From: Selaginella tamariscina
Lineage: Eukaryota > Streptophyta > Lycopodiopsida > Selaginellales > Selaginellaceae
NCBI GenBank assembly: GCA_003024785.1
Contig: PUQB01000214.1
Span: forward strand, 300,045 to 364,044
Length of the DNA: 64,000 bases
Direction of reading: 5' to 3'
Part shown: positions 51,055 through 64,000 of the stretch, one piece after another
Layout of the letters: each line of letters begins with the position of its first letter
Numbering within the stretch: the first letter of the stretch is position 1
Notes under the pieces: generated by a model
Told to the model about the DNA's origin: nothing
What the model saw: only the letters and a program-made list of their open reading frames with translations
The model's database searches: none
Program-made: the position numbers and the translations under genes

Positions 51055-54000
51055 TTCCTTATTCCTGAATCGTGGCTTGACAGTTTGATAGTAACTGCTT
51101 TCATAGCTTTCCGATTTCCAGCTACTTTTTTTCCCTTGATTCTTCTCCTTCGTTTTCCTCCTTTTTTTCTTTCATAGATCATGGCCGATTTTGAGCAATT
51201 TCAACGCGAGCACCAAATATTGCTTCATGAATTGGCCACTTTGCGCCAAGTGGTCACATATCTGCAAGGTTCCACTAACGCGGCGCATGCAACTGCTGAT
51301 GCATGGCTGTTGTGCAGGCTCTCTCTTAAGCATCCATAGTTTCCTCTCCATCAAACACTTCTTCGGAGCCGAAGATTAGCATGCCGAAAAAGTTTAATGG
51401 CAATCATGCTTTTTTAAGGGTTCCTGAATCAGATCAGGCTTTTGATCCGCATGCAACCACGTGCTACTCGACTGATGCACAAAAGGTTGGCCATTTGGCA
51501 TCCCTATTAGTTGGATCTCCACGGGCTTGGGTTGCCCCTTTGCTGGAGCGTGACGACCCATTGATGAAGACTTTGAAGGTTTCGTGGCTGCCTTTGAAGC
51601 TTGCTTTGGAGATCTCGATAAGTACCGTTCCGCATGCACAAAGTTACAAAAGCTTACAAGGATCTCGACCAGCTTTGTCTATGCATGAATTTCAGCAACT
51701 TTGCACGAACATTCCATGGGATGAGACTGCATTGATTAAACACTTTCATTTTGGGTTGAGGGATGACGTGAAGGACCTTCTCCTTACATTACGGATGCCC
51801 AAACATTAGTAGAGATCATGCAACAGGCCGTTCGTTGTGATAACCGTTTGTTCGAGCGTCATCAAAAAAATCTCATCAGCAGTTCCTGCAAACCAATCCT
51901 GCAGCTGTGGTACATACTCCTGCGACACCTTCTGGAATAGTTCCTATGAAGGTTGAAAAATACAAGCGTGGCTCACTTTTCGCTGCTAAGAAGCAACGTC
52001 GCTGTAGTGAGAATCTATGTTTGTATTGTGGTGAAGCAGGACACAAGGTGGCGGAATGTCCTATTAAAGCCAGAAAGTTCAAGACACGTGAAGTTGAAGC
52101 TGAAGTTCAGTCGGAAAACTTCAATGTTACTTCGTCTAGGAGCCGAAGTTGGACGTAGGTGCAGGCTCCATTGGTGCTCTCATACCATTCCATCACTCAA
52201 GTTTCCTGTACACATTCATCTCAATAATCGAGAGCTCAAGGAGTTTGCCCTGTTAGACACTGGTGCAAATGCATGCTTCATGGATGACACTTTTGCAACT
52301 CAACATGGCATTCCGGTGGTGAAGTTGAAGCGTGCAGTTCCTGTAGAGGTGGCCGATGGTCGTTTGATTGCTTCTGGCGCAGTTACCCATGCTACCAACC
52401 TCTCTCTTGCAGTCATGGCACATTCAACTGTTCGATTTCCTTCAACTTGATCAAGACTCGGTCGACTCCCATCATTTTGGGCATGCCATGGTTCGTTGTT
52501 GCAAATCAGATCGACTGGAGGTCTAGGACGCTCACGTTTTCCTCTCCGCAACCAGGATCAATCCTGTACCTTCCTGTGTGCAGGATACATCCTTAGTGTC
52601 TGAGGCAGTACAAGCTACAGGATTGACCGTGCCTGTTCCTGTATCAGTGTTGAAGACTCCTCGACAGGATTCACCTCATGTCAGTTCCTCAGCACATCCG
52701 CAGGCTCTCTCCACTCCTGTAAGTTTGCATTCCTGTACAGGGTTCTTCCAATCCTGTATCAGTGTCGAAGGTTCCTCCTCAACAGGATCCACCTCCTGTT
52801 TGGTTCGTCAGCACACTCACAGGCTCTCCTCACTCCTGTGCATCCACGGACTTCTGTACAGGATTCTTCCAATCCTGTACACTTGTCAACATCCACACAG
52901 TTTTCCCAATCCTGCCTCTTTTCATTACTCTTTTCTGTTCCACCCCCAAGATCCTTCCTCTTTTTCAATCACAGCTCCCTCCTTCTCCTCTCCGAGTTCT
53001 TACCACTACCATGCATGAACTTGCCACTGATCCTGCTCCTTTCACTTTTTGCCTTTCAAGTAACTCCTACGTCCTCTTTACCTTTCCTGTATCTGACTCT
53101 CCTGTTTTTCAATCTCCTTCTCCTGTTCCTTCTTCTTCTCCTTCTTCTTACCATCCAAGTATCACTCCTTTCAAACGTTTTTGACAAGCACAAGGCTGCA
53201 GTTCTTCCTGTTCACAGGTCCTACGACTGTCCTATTGATCTTGTGGAAGGAAAGACTCCACCGTTCGGACCGATTTATGCACTGTCACCTACAGAATTGG
53301 AGGTTCTTCGTCAGTACATCGAGGAAACTTGGCATCCGGCTTCATTCGTCACTCAAAGTCCCCTGCAGGAGCACCTATCTTCTTTGTCAAGAAGAAAGAT
53401 GGGAGTTTACGTTTGGTTGTGGACTACAGGGTTTGAATCAAGTCACCATTCGGAACGGTACCCGTTGCCATTGATCCCGGAACTTCTCGATCGGCTGCAG
53501 GAGCAAAGGTGTTCACGAAGATCGACTTACGAGGGGCCTACAACTTGTACGGATTCGTCCAGGCGATGAGTGGAAGACTGCCTTTCGTACAAGGTATGGA
53601 CACTTCGAGTACACGGTGATGCCTTTCGGACTTACCAATGCCCCAGCCGTGTTCCAACACATGGTGAACGACATCTTTCGTGACTTCTTGGACCAGTTTG
53701 TGGTATCTACCTCGATGACATTTTGATTTTCTCCAAGGACCAGGCGGCTCATGACAAGCATGTACGATAGTCTACAGAGCTTCGCGAGCATGGCCTGTAT
53801 GCGAAGTTGGAGAAGTGTTTTTCGACAGGGATACTGTGGAGTTCTTGGGCTACATCGTCTCTCCTGCTGGCGTTTCCATGGACATGCACAAGGTGAAGAC
53901 CATCGTGGAGTGGGAGAGGCCCAAGTCTGTACGAGATGTACAATGTTTCCTTGGCTTTGCAAACTTCTACAGGCGTTTCATACAGGACTTCTCCAAGCGT

Positions 54001-56287
54001 GTACTTCCACTCACGGAACTCACCAAGCGCACAGGAGTGTTTTTGGTCCGACAAGGCGGAACATGCATTCACAACACTCAAGGACCTTCACGACAGCTCC
54101 GATTTTAGCACATCCTGATCCTTCTCGTCCTTTCTTCGTTGAAGCAGATGCCTCGGATTTTGCAGTAGGATCCGTCCTATCACAAGTTGGAGAAGACAAG
54201 TTGCTTCATCCTGTAGCTTTTCACTCTCGTAAGTTCCTTTCAATTACGAGATTCATGACAAGGAACTCAAGGCCATTGTGGATTCGTTCGAGGAGTGGCG
54301 GCATTTCCTGGAAGGTGCTGCGCATCCTGTACAAGTTCTTACGGATCACAAGAACCTGGAGTATTTTCAAACGGCTCGAGTTCTCAGTCGGACAGGCTAG
54401 GTGGGCGAGTTCCTATCACGTTTTGATTTCGTCATCATCTACAGGCCTGGTTTTCAAATGGCAAGGCGGATGCATTGTCTAGGCGCTCTTACCTTGCACC
54501 ACCCGGGCGATCCTGCATATGACTGTCAAAGCAAGTGTTGTTGGGTCCTGATCGACTTCGGCTTGCGCACTACAGGTTCATCAGGCTCCAGCAATTCACA
54601 CTCCTACAGGACATCCGTTTGCAGTTGGCTACAGACGACTTGGCAAGAATGTGTTTCACACATTAGTCCTGACATTGCAAGTTCCTCTTCCTCCAGTTCC
54701 CGTATAGACTACAAGTTGTTTGCCATACAGGACGGACTCCTGTACCGGGAAGGTCTCCTGTACGTTCCTGTTGGTGTTTGCAGGACTCGTGTGGTACAGG
54801 ATTGTCATGATACCCGGCTACAGACATTTTGGTGTGGCCAAGACAGTTGAGTTGGTGACTCGCAACTATTGGTGGCCTGGGTTGCGAGGTTTTGTGGAAA
54901 GTTTGTACGGAGTTGTGACACCTGCAATAGGTCGAAGATGCCTCGTCATGCACCTCTGGTCTTCTTCGTCCTCTTCCTGTTCCTTCTGCTCCTTGGAGAT
55001 CCATTTCTATGGATTTCCTCACAGATCTTCCTCCTTGTGGATTTGATGCAGTTCTTGTGGTGGTTGACCGTTTCACCAAACAGGCTCATTTCCTACCATG
55101 TCAACAAGACTGCTACAGGCCAGACAACTGCTGAGTTGGTGATCCGAAGTGTTCCGACACATGGTCTTCCTGAGAGCATTGTTTTATCGAGGTCCACAAT
55201 TCATGTCCAAGTTTTGGCGAGAGCTTCTTCCGGAGTCTACAGGTTAAAGCGGATCTTTCTTCAGGATATACCATCACAAACTGATGGGCAGTCAGAACGC
55301 ACATTCAGACCTTGGAGCAATATCTTCGCTCTTCATCAGTTACCAACAGGACAACTGGTTGGACCTTCTTCCAATGGCGGAGTTTGCCTACAACAACTCC
55401 GTTCACGCATCTACAGGCCAGACACCTTTCTTTGCTCTTACAGGCTACCATCCACGTTTTGACTTTGCTCCTCCTGCTTCTCCTTCTTCCGCTCCTGCAG
55501 TACAGGATCGTCTCCAGCATCTTCGTCAGGTACGAGGATCTCCGGGTTCATCTTCAGCAGGCACAGGAACGGTACAAGCATCATGCTGATGCTCATCGTC
55601 AACCGGCACCTGCATACAAGATTGGTGATCTCGTGTGGCTTCTTCGTCGACATTCGCACCAACAGGCCTTCTTCTAAGTTGGATTTTCAACGATTGGGCC
55701 CTTACAGGATTGTGGCGAGGTCAATCCTGTAGCTTTCCGACTCGAGTTACCATCTACGGTGAAACTTCATCCTGTGTTTCACACCTCTTGTTGGAGCCGT
55801 ATCATCCTTCTTCTCTTCCTGGTCGTGCTTCTTCTCCTCCCCCTCCTGTGGTCATTGACGGTGAACCTGAGTACGAAGTTGCAGCCATCCTTGATTCTCG
55901 TCTTCATCGCCGCCAACTTCAATACTTGGTGGATTGGAAAGGTTATTTGCCTACCGATCGCACTTGGGAACCTGCATCCAACTTACTCCATGCTTCTTCC
56001 AAAGTTGCTGCTTTCCATCGTTATCCTGCTAAACCAGGTCCCAAGACTCGTGGAACTCGTCCTTAGGGAGGAGGTGCTGTCACGACCATACAGGATGCAG
56101 ATACAGGATACGGGTTACAATATGCCTATAGGATATACCTACAGGATATGCCTACAGGATATTCCTACAGGATATGCCTATAGATATGCCTATAGGATAT
56201 TCCTACAGATATACCTAGATATTCCTATAGGATATGCCTATAGAATATACTATAGGATATGCCTAAGGATAAGGGTCACTACTTTTA

Positions 56288-56612
56288 NNNNNNNNNNNNN
56301 NNNNNNNNNNNNNNNNNNNNNNNNNNNNNNNNNNNNNNNNNNNNNNNNNNNNNNNNNNNNNNNNNNNNNNNNNNNNNNNNNNNNNNNNNNNNNNNNNNNN
56401 NNNNNNNNNNNNNNNNNNNNNNNNNNNNNNNNNNNNNNNNNNNNNNNNNNNNNNNNNNNNNNNNNNNNNNNNNNNNNNNNNNNNNNNNNNNNNNNNNNNN
56501 NNNNNNNNNNNNNNNNNNNNNNNNNNNNNNNNNNNNNNNNNNNNNNNNNNNNNNNNNNNNNNNNNNNNNNNNNNNNNNNNNNNNNNNNNNNNNNNNNNNN
56601 NNNNNNNNNNNN
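56288..56612. other. Assembly gap (325 N)
   Basis: The gap lies inside the outer element's right LTR. The LTR end GGCTTGACA follows the gap, and the LTR length with the gap (544 bp) matches its relatives, so the gap size is plausible. Confidence 0.95.
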
Positions 56613-56621
56613 GGCTTGACA

Positions 56622-59100
56622 TCATTGACATAAATTTATTCTCGATGGGAATAAATTAAGGTCAAATCTACTATTAAGTATCATAACACTATCATTCGCC
56701 TTTCACAACCGACTTTGTACTCTTTAACAACACTAACCAGCTCAAGGAGCATATATAAGTTAACATACCCTTCTATTAAACTAATGTGGAAACTGGGAAA
56801 TTCAACTTACATATTGTGCCTCAATTAGCGATCTTTAGACATCATGTGTCTTAACTAGCAATTCCATTGTATTCATTCCCCAAAGAACACAACAACTAGA
56901 TGCCATTTAATAATTTTTAACTCCTTATCTCATTAAATTTAAATATGGAATTTCAAACTTAGTTTCCATGACAAGAGTCTCCCTGAACTTGTAATACTAC
57001 ACGCCTTCATAACATTATATTTATTCCAACTCTCAAACTGATTATGTAAATGTTCCTTCAACACTATACTAAAGTATAACATTTCCATTAAATTGAGCAA
57101 TTAGTTTTTTCACAAGCTCCTTTAAATTAATCTTTATTCCATAAATAGTTGCAATTTCAATCCAGTTAATATTGATTACCTAACGTTCAAATTCTAAGTT
57201 TTTCCACTAGTTATTACATTAGTGGATATAATTTTATAATTTATCAATTTATTGAAATGCAAGAACTATAAATGGATATGAATTTAGTTAATACAAACCG
57301 AACTTCAATTTTAAAATGGAAATATAATGCTACTTTAGTATTTCGAGAAACTATTTAAGAACTAAGAAGAATCATGAACTAGTGTTTGGTTCATCTAACT
57401 GGTTTTGAAAGATGTTGAATTATGAGATATAATTGAAATATAAAGTTAGTCTGATGCTTCGGTGTCATGATAACATTATTGTTCAAAATATTCTTTAAAT
57501 ATTTTAAGGTAGGATATAGTTAGCATACATATTTTTGTATTTTTTTCATGTTCTTCGGTGTGATATTTGCTTGTAAGGATTTTCTGAGACTTGCCAATTT
57601 ATCACGAACATTTAAAACGGTTTCTTGCTCCCCAAACATAAAATTTAGTAGATCTCCCTAAAGATAATATACATTATTCATTTTAAACACTTAACAATCT
57701 TATAAAGTATCACATTGCTCATCAAAGCATTGTATTAAAAAACTCTTACTCATTTTTAAACTAACTTGAAAACATGTTTTAAGTTTCAACAATATGGTAC
57801 TGCCTTACCAAAGTGTTAAACTCAAATATACTTGAGTCTTTATATTTATGATTATGGCCACCTCATGCGATCATACTCAAGTCCCAATATTGAGTGCTTC
57901 ATTCTCAATATTTCATATATATTATACCATATTTTGCCAAGTTATTCATAACCAATTTTAGAAAGATTACACAAATACTTTCAAAGTCTAAAGTATAAAT
58001 ATCTTAATGGATGAAGTGATAAAAAACCTCATATTTTTAAAATGGATATTGGACCATATGTTAGGAGCCTTGAATCACAATCATTAAAAAGAGCAGCATC
58101 TCTTCTTGAGCTAACTTAGCCACTTGATATCGTATTTTGTGGATATTGAATTAAACTCAAAAAACACCATGAAACCTTAAGTAAAAAAATGTTCCACTTT
58201 TCAATATTCCTGAGGATTAAAATATATACTTTGTATGTTCTCTAAGTGCTTACATTGTGATTATGATGTAGAGTCAAGAAATGAATTTTAAATAACCATA
58301 TTCAACTTTAAGATAAAGTCAATACTGAAAACCAACACCAACCTATAAATCCCGTTGAATATTGACTCTTTAAGGAGGTACATGCACTTAAACTTTCAAA
58401 ATGAATATCCATCTATTTCCAACTCATTGATACCATTAAACATAACTTATCGAACTTACCAAGTTTCCTTAGTTAATAAATAAAGTGGAAAATCTTAACT
58501 GATGCTCTTATTAATCAATAAATTATCCTTGTTTAAGAGCTTATCCCCATAGTGCAAACAACATTACATATTTTAAATTTAAAGAATTAACAATGAAAAT
58601 GCACAAGTGTGTGTTGAACGTCTTCATTATGCAAGTTCTTTAATAGTTAAAAAATTAAAAATGTAAACATATGTTTCCAACATTTCTGTTTATGGTAAGT
58701 CACGCCATCTACTCCATAACTGCACCAATAGAAATGCAATATTAAATCCCTATATTGCCATAAATATTATTGTATCTCTTTCTCATGATCCTTAATCGAG
58801 TTAGTCGAGCTAACTAACTTGTAAACAGAGTACATCTTATAACTAATTAAGGTTTCAAGTTATACTTGTCAAAATCAAGTAACTTGACCTTAGTAAATTA
58901 TTCCACCTTATGTTACTTGCATGCATGTTTATAGCAGCTTGGGACACATTACCAAAGCATGTACACATTGTATAATGTTCTTCTTCTTCTATGTTTTTTT
59001 TTCCTCACTTCTTTATGTTATTCCTGAAGACCGTCGCAAGGTATGCTTGCTTCTCAAGTGAAATACATAATGCCTTATGACTAATTGGTAGGCTCAGATT
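56622..59100. other. Intergenic DNA of different texture, nothing recognised
   Basis: Moderately AT-rich and almost free of the dinucleotide repeats seen before the gap. No open segment of useful length and no known repeat were recognised. Confidence 0.4.
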
Positions 59101-59605
59101 ATGGGATTGTTGATGTTTCATCTACTCTATCTCAAGGCTACTATCCCTAGACATCGCACCTATGCTACCTTCTTTATTTTCAACAACATTCCGAACATAG
59201 GCCATGCTTACTTCAATCCTGGTGGCCGATTTGTGGAGGACTTAAAGGTGTGTGAGCCCCAAATATGGGAACCACCTGCGATGCAAGAGGAGCTAGAATG
59301 GTTAGAAGAGGAGCTGGAGCAACTCAAGCAGGCAAGCAATCCATAAGTACCTCTTCTTTCTCTTGCTAATATGGCTTTAATAAATGTTTGCCATTGGTAG
59401 TGACAAGGTCTAATAGCAAGAACTAGAGGAGGACATCAAGCAGCTAAATGAGGACATAGAGGAGAAGCACTCCAAGATTATGTAATTGTTAGACAATTAT
59501 GAAGCCCAAGAAGACTTGGCATGTGACAGGGAATGCCACTGTAGTGGCAAAGTGCATGATGGGTCTAGTAGTTACTTGAACAACGATGATGAGGGCTGGT
59601 GTTAA
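59101..59605 (+). CDS. Hypothetical coiled-coil protein fragment, function unknown
   Basis: An 81-codon open segment (59,101-59,346) reads ATFFIFNNIPNIGHAYFNPG, then GRFVEDLKV and an acidic heptad-like stretch EELEWLEEELEQLKQ. About 70 bases later, after an AG at 59,415-59,416, the same style continues (QELEEDIKQLNEDIEEKHSK) and, after a stop, LACDRECHCSGKVHDGSSSY to 59,605. The protein-like composition over two segments suggests a real gene or its remnant, with a coiled coil and a Cys-rich end. I do not recognise the family. The internal stop suggests decay or a missed intron. Confidence 0.35.
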
Positions 59606-59689
59606 GAGCTTGTGTCAAGTACTTTTCTATGTTCCTTTAGGTTGTCTATCTTTTCTTAATTATAGTTCTAGTCTATTTCCTTTAGCCTA

Positions 59690-59975
59690 TTTTACTCAAG
59701 TCTATTTTCCTGTGTAGACCAACAAGTCGGACATAGAACAAACTTGCCTCTACCTTAACATGCAATCAATGACATGGTTTTGTGCTATTTTTTCAAGTGC
59801 TTTTGGCTTTGAGTTCACCACTGAGTTCATGGAGGAGTGCCTTATTAACATCAATCTCTCCTCAACATCTATTTTCCTCTAGTAGACCAACAAATTGACA
59901 CAAAACAAGCTCTAATGGACTCTACATTCTCATGCAGTCAATGACAACAAAATGGTCTCTTGGCAACTTGGATAG
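59690..59975 (+). repeat. Imperfect direct repeat, period about 170-180 bp
   Basis: TCTATTTTCCT..AGACCAACAA followed by ATGCA/GTCAATGAC-type phrases occurs at about 59,700 and again at about 59,870, diverged. Confidence 0.5.
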
Positions 59976-60539
59976 TTTGAGCTAGGGTTTAGACAATTGG
60001 TTTTGTTTTTAAAGAATTTTAAAATTCAAATTTGAAGTATTTCTTTGGTCCATTATTTAACTTTGTTAAATAGGAATAAAATGTCTCAACATGATAACAA
60101 TTTTCTTCCAAAAATCATCTTCTGTCACTGAACTTCTTCTATGTGAAGAGACAAAGGCTCCAAAGACAAGTTCAGATAAAGAAGAAAAACTAAGTCATTA
60201 AGAAGTTTAAGCTTGTTCACGTTAAAAGCTACATCTCTGGCATTAGCTAAATTCTATAGCAAATTGTCTATTTATGAGCAAAATAAAAAAAGAAAGGGAT
60301 ATTACCTCTGGGAAATGAGCCTTTGGATTGCTTTTGTCTGGCTCTTCATCAACATCATTTATCTTTTTATTAGTCATATGTGTTATAATCATGGAAACCA
60401 ACAAGGACAATAACACAATCTTACGAAAGAGAATTTCAAAACAGAATGTTTATATGAATTGACGCTCGTCGAGTTGAAAATTTGCAAATTGATAAATGCC
60501 TCCTCCTTGTTGCACTAGCTCTGACTGTGTGTACATTCC

Positions 60540-61490
60540 AAGATTTAACATAGTTCACTATGGCCTAAAGTAGAGGTGTTCATGATGCTTAGCGAAGCTC
60601 TATGCCAAGAGCTTTCCATGTTCAAAAGGCTCAAGTCCTCCATGATATTTAATAGGTACTTGAAGTACCATATCACTTTCTTGAACAAGTTTCTCCAAAA
60701 CCTCTCAATTCTCTAATGAAATAAGAAACAAGATGATAAACAACAATAAATGCTTTAAATAACAATCATACATGGTTTCTTGTGGAGGAACCTCGCAAAA
60801 AACAACTGATTCAACCTGGATAAGCAAGAGGCATGCCAATTTCCAGTAAAGCATGTTCCACTGCGAAGTCTAATTAAATTGCATTCGAATACCCATGTAG
60901 TCAATAGCTACAGCATATTCATTGAATATTGTAGAGGTTCTCTTGCTCAAACATACTCTTGTGACAACAACAATATGAGTGCCTCATTGATTAATTGAGG
61001 ACTTTGAAGCCATACTTAACAAGCTTATCATTGATTGCATTGAGAGCAAATGAGGAACTAAGAACAATGAAGAAACACTCACAATCCATATGCAAAAGTT
61101 GCATTGGTTGTTGTGCCTCACCATATGTGTGTTTTTTGGAACTCAGATCGATGAGGATCAATGCTGTAAAGAGTTTGAAATCAACCTTGGATATCTTCCC
61201 TCATGAGACAATGGTGTGATTTGGCATACTAGTGCAATGATCTCCTCACAAGAACCTTTCCAAAACATGCCACAAGAGATGAGAAAAATAAACAGCATTG
61301 TAACCAAGGATTTTTGCGTACCCTTAGCAAACCTTCCTTTGAATGTAATATAGAAGCTCGATGATGCTGCAGTTCTCATGAGTATAACTCTTTCATATAG
61401 TTCCCAGGTGCCATCTCCCTCATCCAAACTTGCAAGTTTGTAAACTACAAAAGAATGCCAAATCTGGCATGCCAATTCTCCAAACATGAT
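60540..61490 (-). pseudogene. Possible decayed gene, family not recognised
   Basis: The minus strand holds an open stretch of 109 codons (61,487-61,158) with MFGELACQIWHSFVVYKLAS and further protein-like but interrupted pieces down to about 60,600 (such as AVAIDYMGIRMQFN). I cannot assign a family; it could equally be chance. Confidence 0.25.
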
Positions 61491-61499
61491 CTCAGTGCT

Positions 61500-64000
61500 G
61501 AATCAAACATGGTTGTTAGCTAATTTTAAACGCACCTAGCACCATTCACTAAAAAAAAACTAAAAAAAAGAAAAACAAATCGTAATGCAACAACCATGTA
61601 CTCATACATGATGCATGACCATGGCATCATGCATGGTATTCATGTACGTCATCAACAAAATATCCACAAACTATAAGTACCAACAAACCACATTACTGTT
61701 GGAATGTTAAATTTTTCAGAGATAAGTTATAATTTTTAACTTATGTGTTTCATTTAAGTGATTGCATTCCATAATTTTAGAATAAACATTATTAAAGAAG
61801 AACATATAAATAATTAGGACTAAGATTGCTAAAAAATGCACCATTTCTGTATGGATGGGGATCAACCCAAAGTATGATAAGTAATAATTATTAAGAGAGT
61901 TTAGTGGGGCTAACTTATAGAGATTTCATTAATCATATTATGTATGAATAACATGAATCATTCATATTAAATGTTACTAAAGTTAATAGTAATATACAAT
62001 ATATTATAAAAAGTTCATTATTATGTATTGAAAAGTGGTTAAAGTTGAAATTAATTCAAACGATATAATTACAAATTCATAAAAATTAAAAAGTGTACAA
62101 AATATAGTCTTGAGAATATCTTCATCAATCATTATAACCTATCAATACCTAAAAGCTAAATTAAATACATCTTGGAAATTATTGACTCTAACTCAAACAA
62201 TTTAATAAGTTGGCAATGTTAGAAAGTGAATAAACATTTTTGATGGCGACATCATTACAGGTTATAATTCATGCAAAACCACAAGGATTTGTCAAGTTTG
62301 GGTATCAAATGCAGTTTACATCCTACAAACTTTGTGATGAAATGACAAACTTGTTGATACACTAATTTACATTATCAAACTTCTTTAGTAATCATTTTTT
62401 AGTGACACTTTAAAAAGAATTACATTGTATGTCAATAGATAGTGTTGAGTCTTTATGCACTCTAAAACAAGTCAAACTTGAAGAATTTACATATGCTAAT
62501 ATATTATGCATAATACTCTAGTGATGTATTGAATCTTTAAACCTATTAAGATAAATGCCACCCAAGAATTGAGACTAATGGTGTAATATAAGTGAGTAAG
62601 CAATATTAAGCTTCTTTGGTGCAAAAGAATATATCGTAATAAAGTTTTTTCAATCATAAAAAACATAGTATTAAAAAAATAATTGAAAATTTACAAACTC
62701 TTTTGAACTACTTCAATCAATCATAATTTAAGATAAAGATCAATCATATAAAATATATAAATTTTGTCAACATGTATTATAATGATTCAATTCTTGATAT
62801 ATATTATCAATATTAAAGTCATCAAAACTCCACACACTTGTGTAGCAAATGTAAAAATTGAATAATCAAATCTGTAATCTTTAATGAAAAAAATGAAAGT
62901 GAAGTTTTCATCATATGAAAAAAAAACATGAAGGGATCCCCCATCAATTTAATTATTAGTTTCTTATAATAAATCCTCATGAAATTGATGCATCATCATT
63001 TCATTAACATTAAAGACCACTACAACCAAAAAAACAACTTAAAATAGATATGGTTATCAACTTGGATGTGATGGGTGCCAATCCATGTAAACATTATAGG
63101 TGCAATATGTATATCCTAAGGCCCATCAATTTTGCCATGTTTTTTTTTAATTTCTATTATCACAAGTATAAATTCCACATTGTGCATAAAATTGATTATC
63201 GGCGTAAAAATGTGAAAAACCTGAAAAGATAGTTACATTGACACATATGTTACATCATTTATCTCAATTGGATAACTGAAATAAACAAAAAGAGTAAACA
63301 ATACAAATGGACCTCAATTTGTAATCGAGTCGACATAAAAGCTTTATCAAATGTTATAATACAAAAAACACAAATGAATCTACTAATTTAGGTTGCATGA
63401 CTAAATTTAATTAGCTCTAACATATTAGAATACACTTTTTAAGTTTTTCAAACATCCTAAACCTAATGTTAAATTGTATACTAAACACTAAACTAATAAA
63501 GAGTGATACCCACATTCTTCACTAATCAAATCTTATGCAATTGAGAGACTCAAAATGCTTTATTCATTTTTATATACACAAGTCTTGTTGTCACATGGCA
63601 CACACGTGGAGGCTAGACACCTCACACATATGTATGTATGCATACATGCAGTACATACATTACGAAAACTTAAAATGATTAATATAAATGGAATGTATAT
63701 ATGTTGCATAAATTAGTAAATAATACTTTGTCATTTGTACACGTGTAACTTATTAATTTATATATAAAACCAAATTGTTAAGTTGGAAAGTATAACAAAT
63801 AAAAATGCCTATCCTATATATTAATTAATTTCATTTGCATTTGAAGGGTAAAAAATACACAAGAATATTCGAATCAGTTTAGAGGGCATGTGGTTGAAAA
63901 TGCAGGATTAAACTGCCTTATCTCTTCAATGGCAAGGCCGATTTATGCACCTGCATCCGGCTTGCACAGTACATCTATATGCCAATTCAGATATGGTAGG
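61500..64000. other. AT-rich intergenic DNA, nothing recognised
   Basis: No exon-like segment, RNA gene or clear repeat was found. A small run of CATATGTATGTATGCATACATG-like palindromic tetranucleotides lies at about 63,625-63,660. Confidence 0.4.

Larger units (their letters stand above)
44620..56621 (+). mobile_element. Outer chromovirus (Ty3/gypsy) element, split by a related insertion
   Basis: The left LTR runs from about 44,620 to 45,189 and resumes at 51,055-51,082; the internal region is 51,083-56,077; the right LTR is 56,078-56,621. The two LTRs share a subtype marked by AAGGGTCACT and TTTTAGCTCATGACC. Recognisable internal parts are gag with a CCHC knuckle (51,181-52,140), protease with DTGA (about 52,250), reverse transcriptase (about 53,180-54,010), RNase H (about 54,070-54,400), integrase (about 54,650-55,480) and a chromodomain (about 55,860-56,000, QYLVDWKGYLPTDRTWEP). 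The chromodomain places it among chromoviruses. It is a broken fossil with many interruptions, but is so similar to the inserted element that both look fairly young. The exact left end is eroded. Confidence 0.85.

Noticed and set aside
45190-56621. Simple tandem array LTR-internal-LTR-internal-LTR made by unequal recombination
   Set aside because: Two LTR subtypes in outer and inner pairs and the repeated LTR tail at 51,055-51,082 fit nested insertion better.
56259-56633. Open frames made of X residues
   Set aside because: They are artefacts of the 325-N gap.
63920-64000. Chromovirus pol fragment at the right edge
   Set aside because: Two short phrases (CCGATTTATGCAC and GCATCCGGCTT) also occur in the chromovirus pol, but the match is too short to call.

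Overview
Organism. The window is nuclear DNA of a plant. It carries intron-containing genes of plant families: an S10 serine carboxypeptidase, a GT77 rhamnogalacturonan-II xylosyltransferase, an F-box protein of the At4g00755 type, a PLS/DYW-type PPR remnant, a TMEM42-like protein and a plastid-type thioredoxin-like protein. It also carries plant-style Ty3/gypsy elements. The non-genic DNA is very AT-rich and packed with (AC)n, (AT)n and (GA)n microsatellites. A MinC-type domain gene and a chromovirus unlike the common angiosperm groups suggest a seed-free plant (lycophyte, fern or bryophyte), but this is inference. Layout. 1-11,860 is a scrambled serine carboxypeptidase (SCPL) neighbourhood: one nearly full gene (6315-8507), the 3' flank of another copy at the left edge (interrupted by an old reverse-oriented Ty3/gypsy element with very short LTRs, 492-5272), a partial second copy, an inverted third 5' fragment and a fourth upstream fragment. 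11,860-16,290 is mostly empty AT-rich DNA. 16,297-18,284 holds the most interesting gene: a MinC C-terminal-like domain followed in the same transcript model by four predicted membrane segments. 18,402-19,955 is a GC-rich island encoding a degenerate DEAD-box-helicase-like protein on the minus strand. 20,690-22,405 and 26,720-29,990 are the two arms of a large inverted repeat. The right arm carries an intact six-exon F-box gene (26,823-28,848); the left arm keeps only exons 1, 3 and 5. Between the arms lie a decayed reverse-oriented Ty3/gypsy fossil and a copy of the last two exons of the MinC-like gene. Second half. A PPR remnant follows the right arm. A TMEM42-like gene lies at 33,850-34,889, a GT77 gene at 36,867-39,284 (minus) and a thioredoxin-like gene at 42,533-43,212 (minus), flanked by a direct duplication of about 0.65 kb. 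44,620-56,621 is a three-level nest of one chromovirus family: an element in the LTR of a relative, and a solo LTR with clean 5-bp target duplications inside that. The outer 3' LTR contains a 325-base assembly gap. 56,622-64,000 has a different texture (few microsatellites) and no gene I can name. Cross-cutting points. Most host genes other than the F-box gene need one to a few single-base shifts to read through, often at homopolymers; this could be decay or uncorrected long-read consensus error, and one RNA or short-read alignment would tell. Telo-box motifs (AAACCCTAA or its complement) sit just upstream of the start codons of four host genes. The genes do not form an obvious joint pathway; each appears independent.
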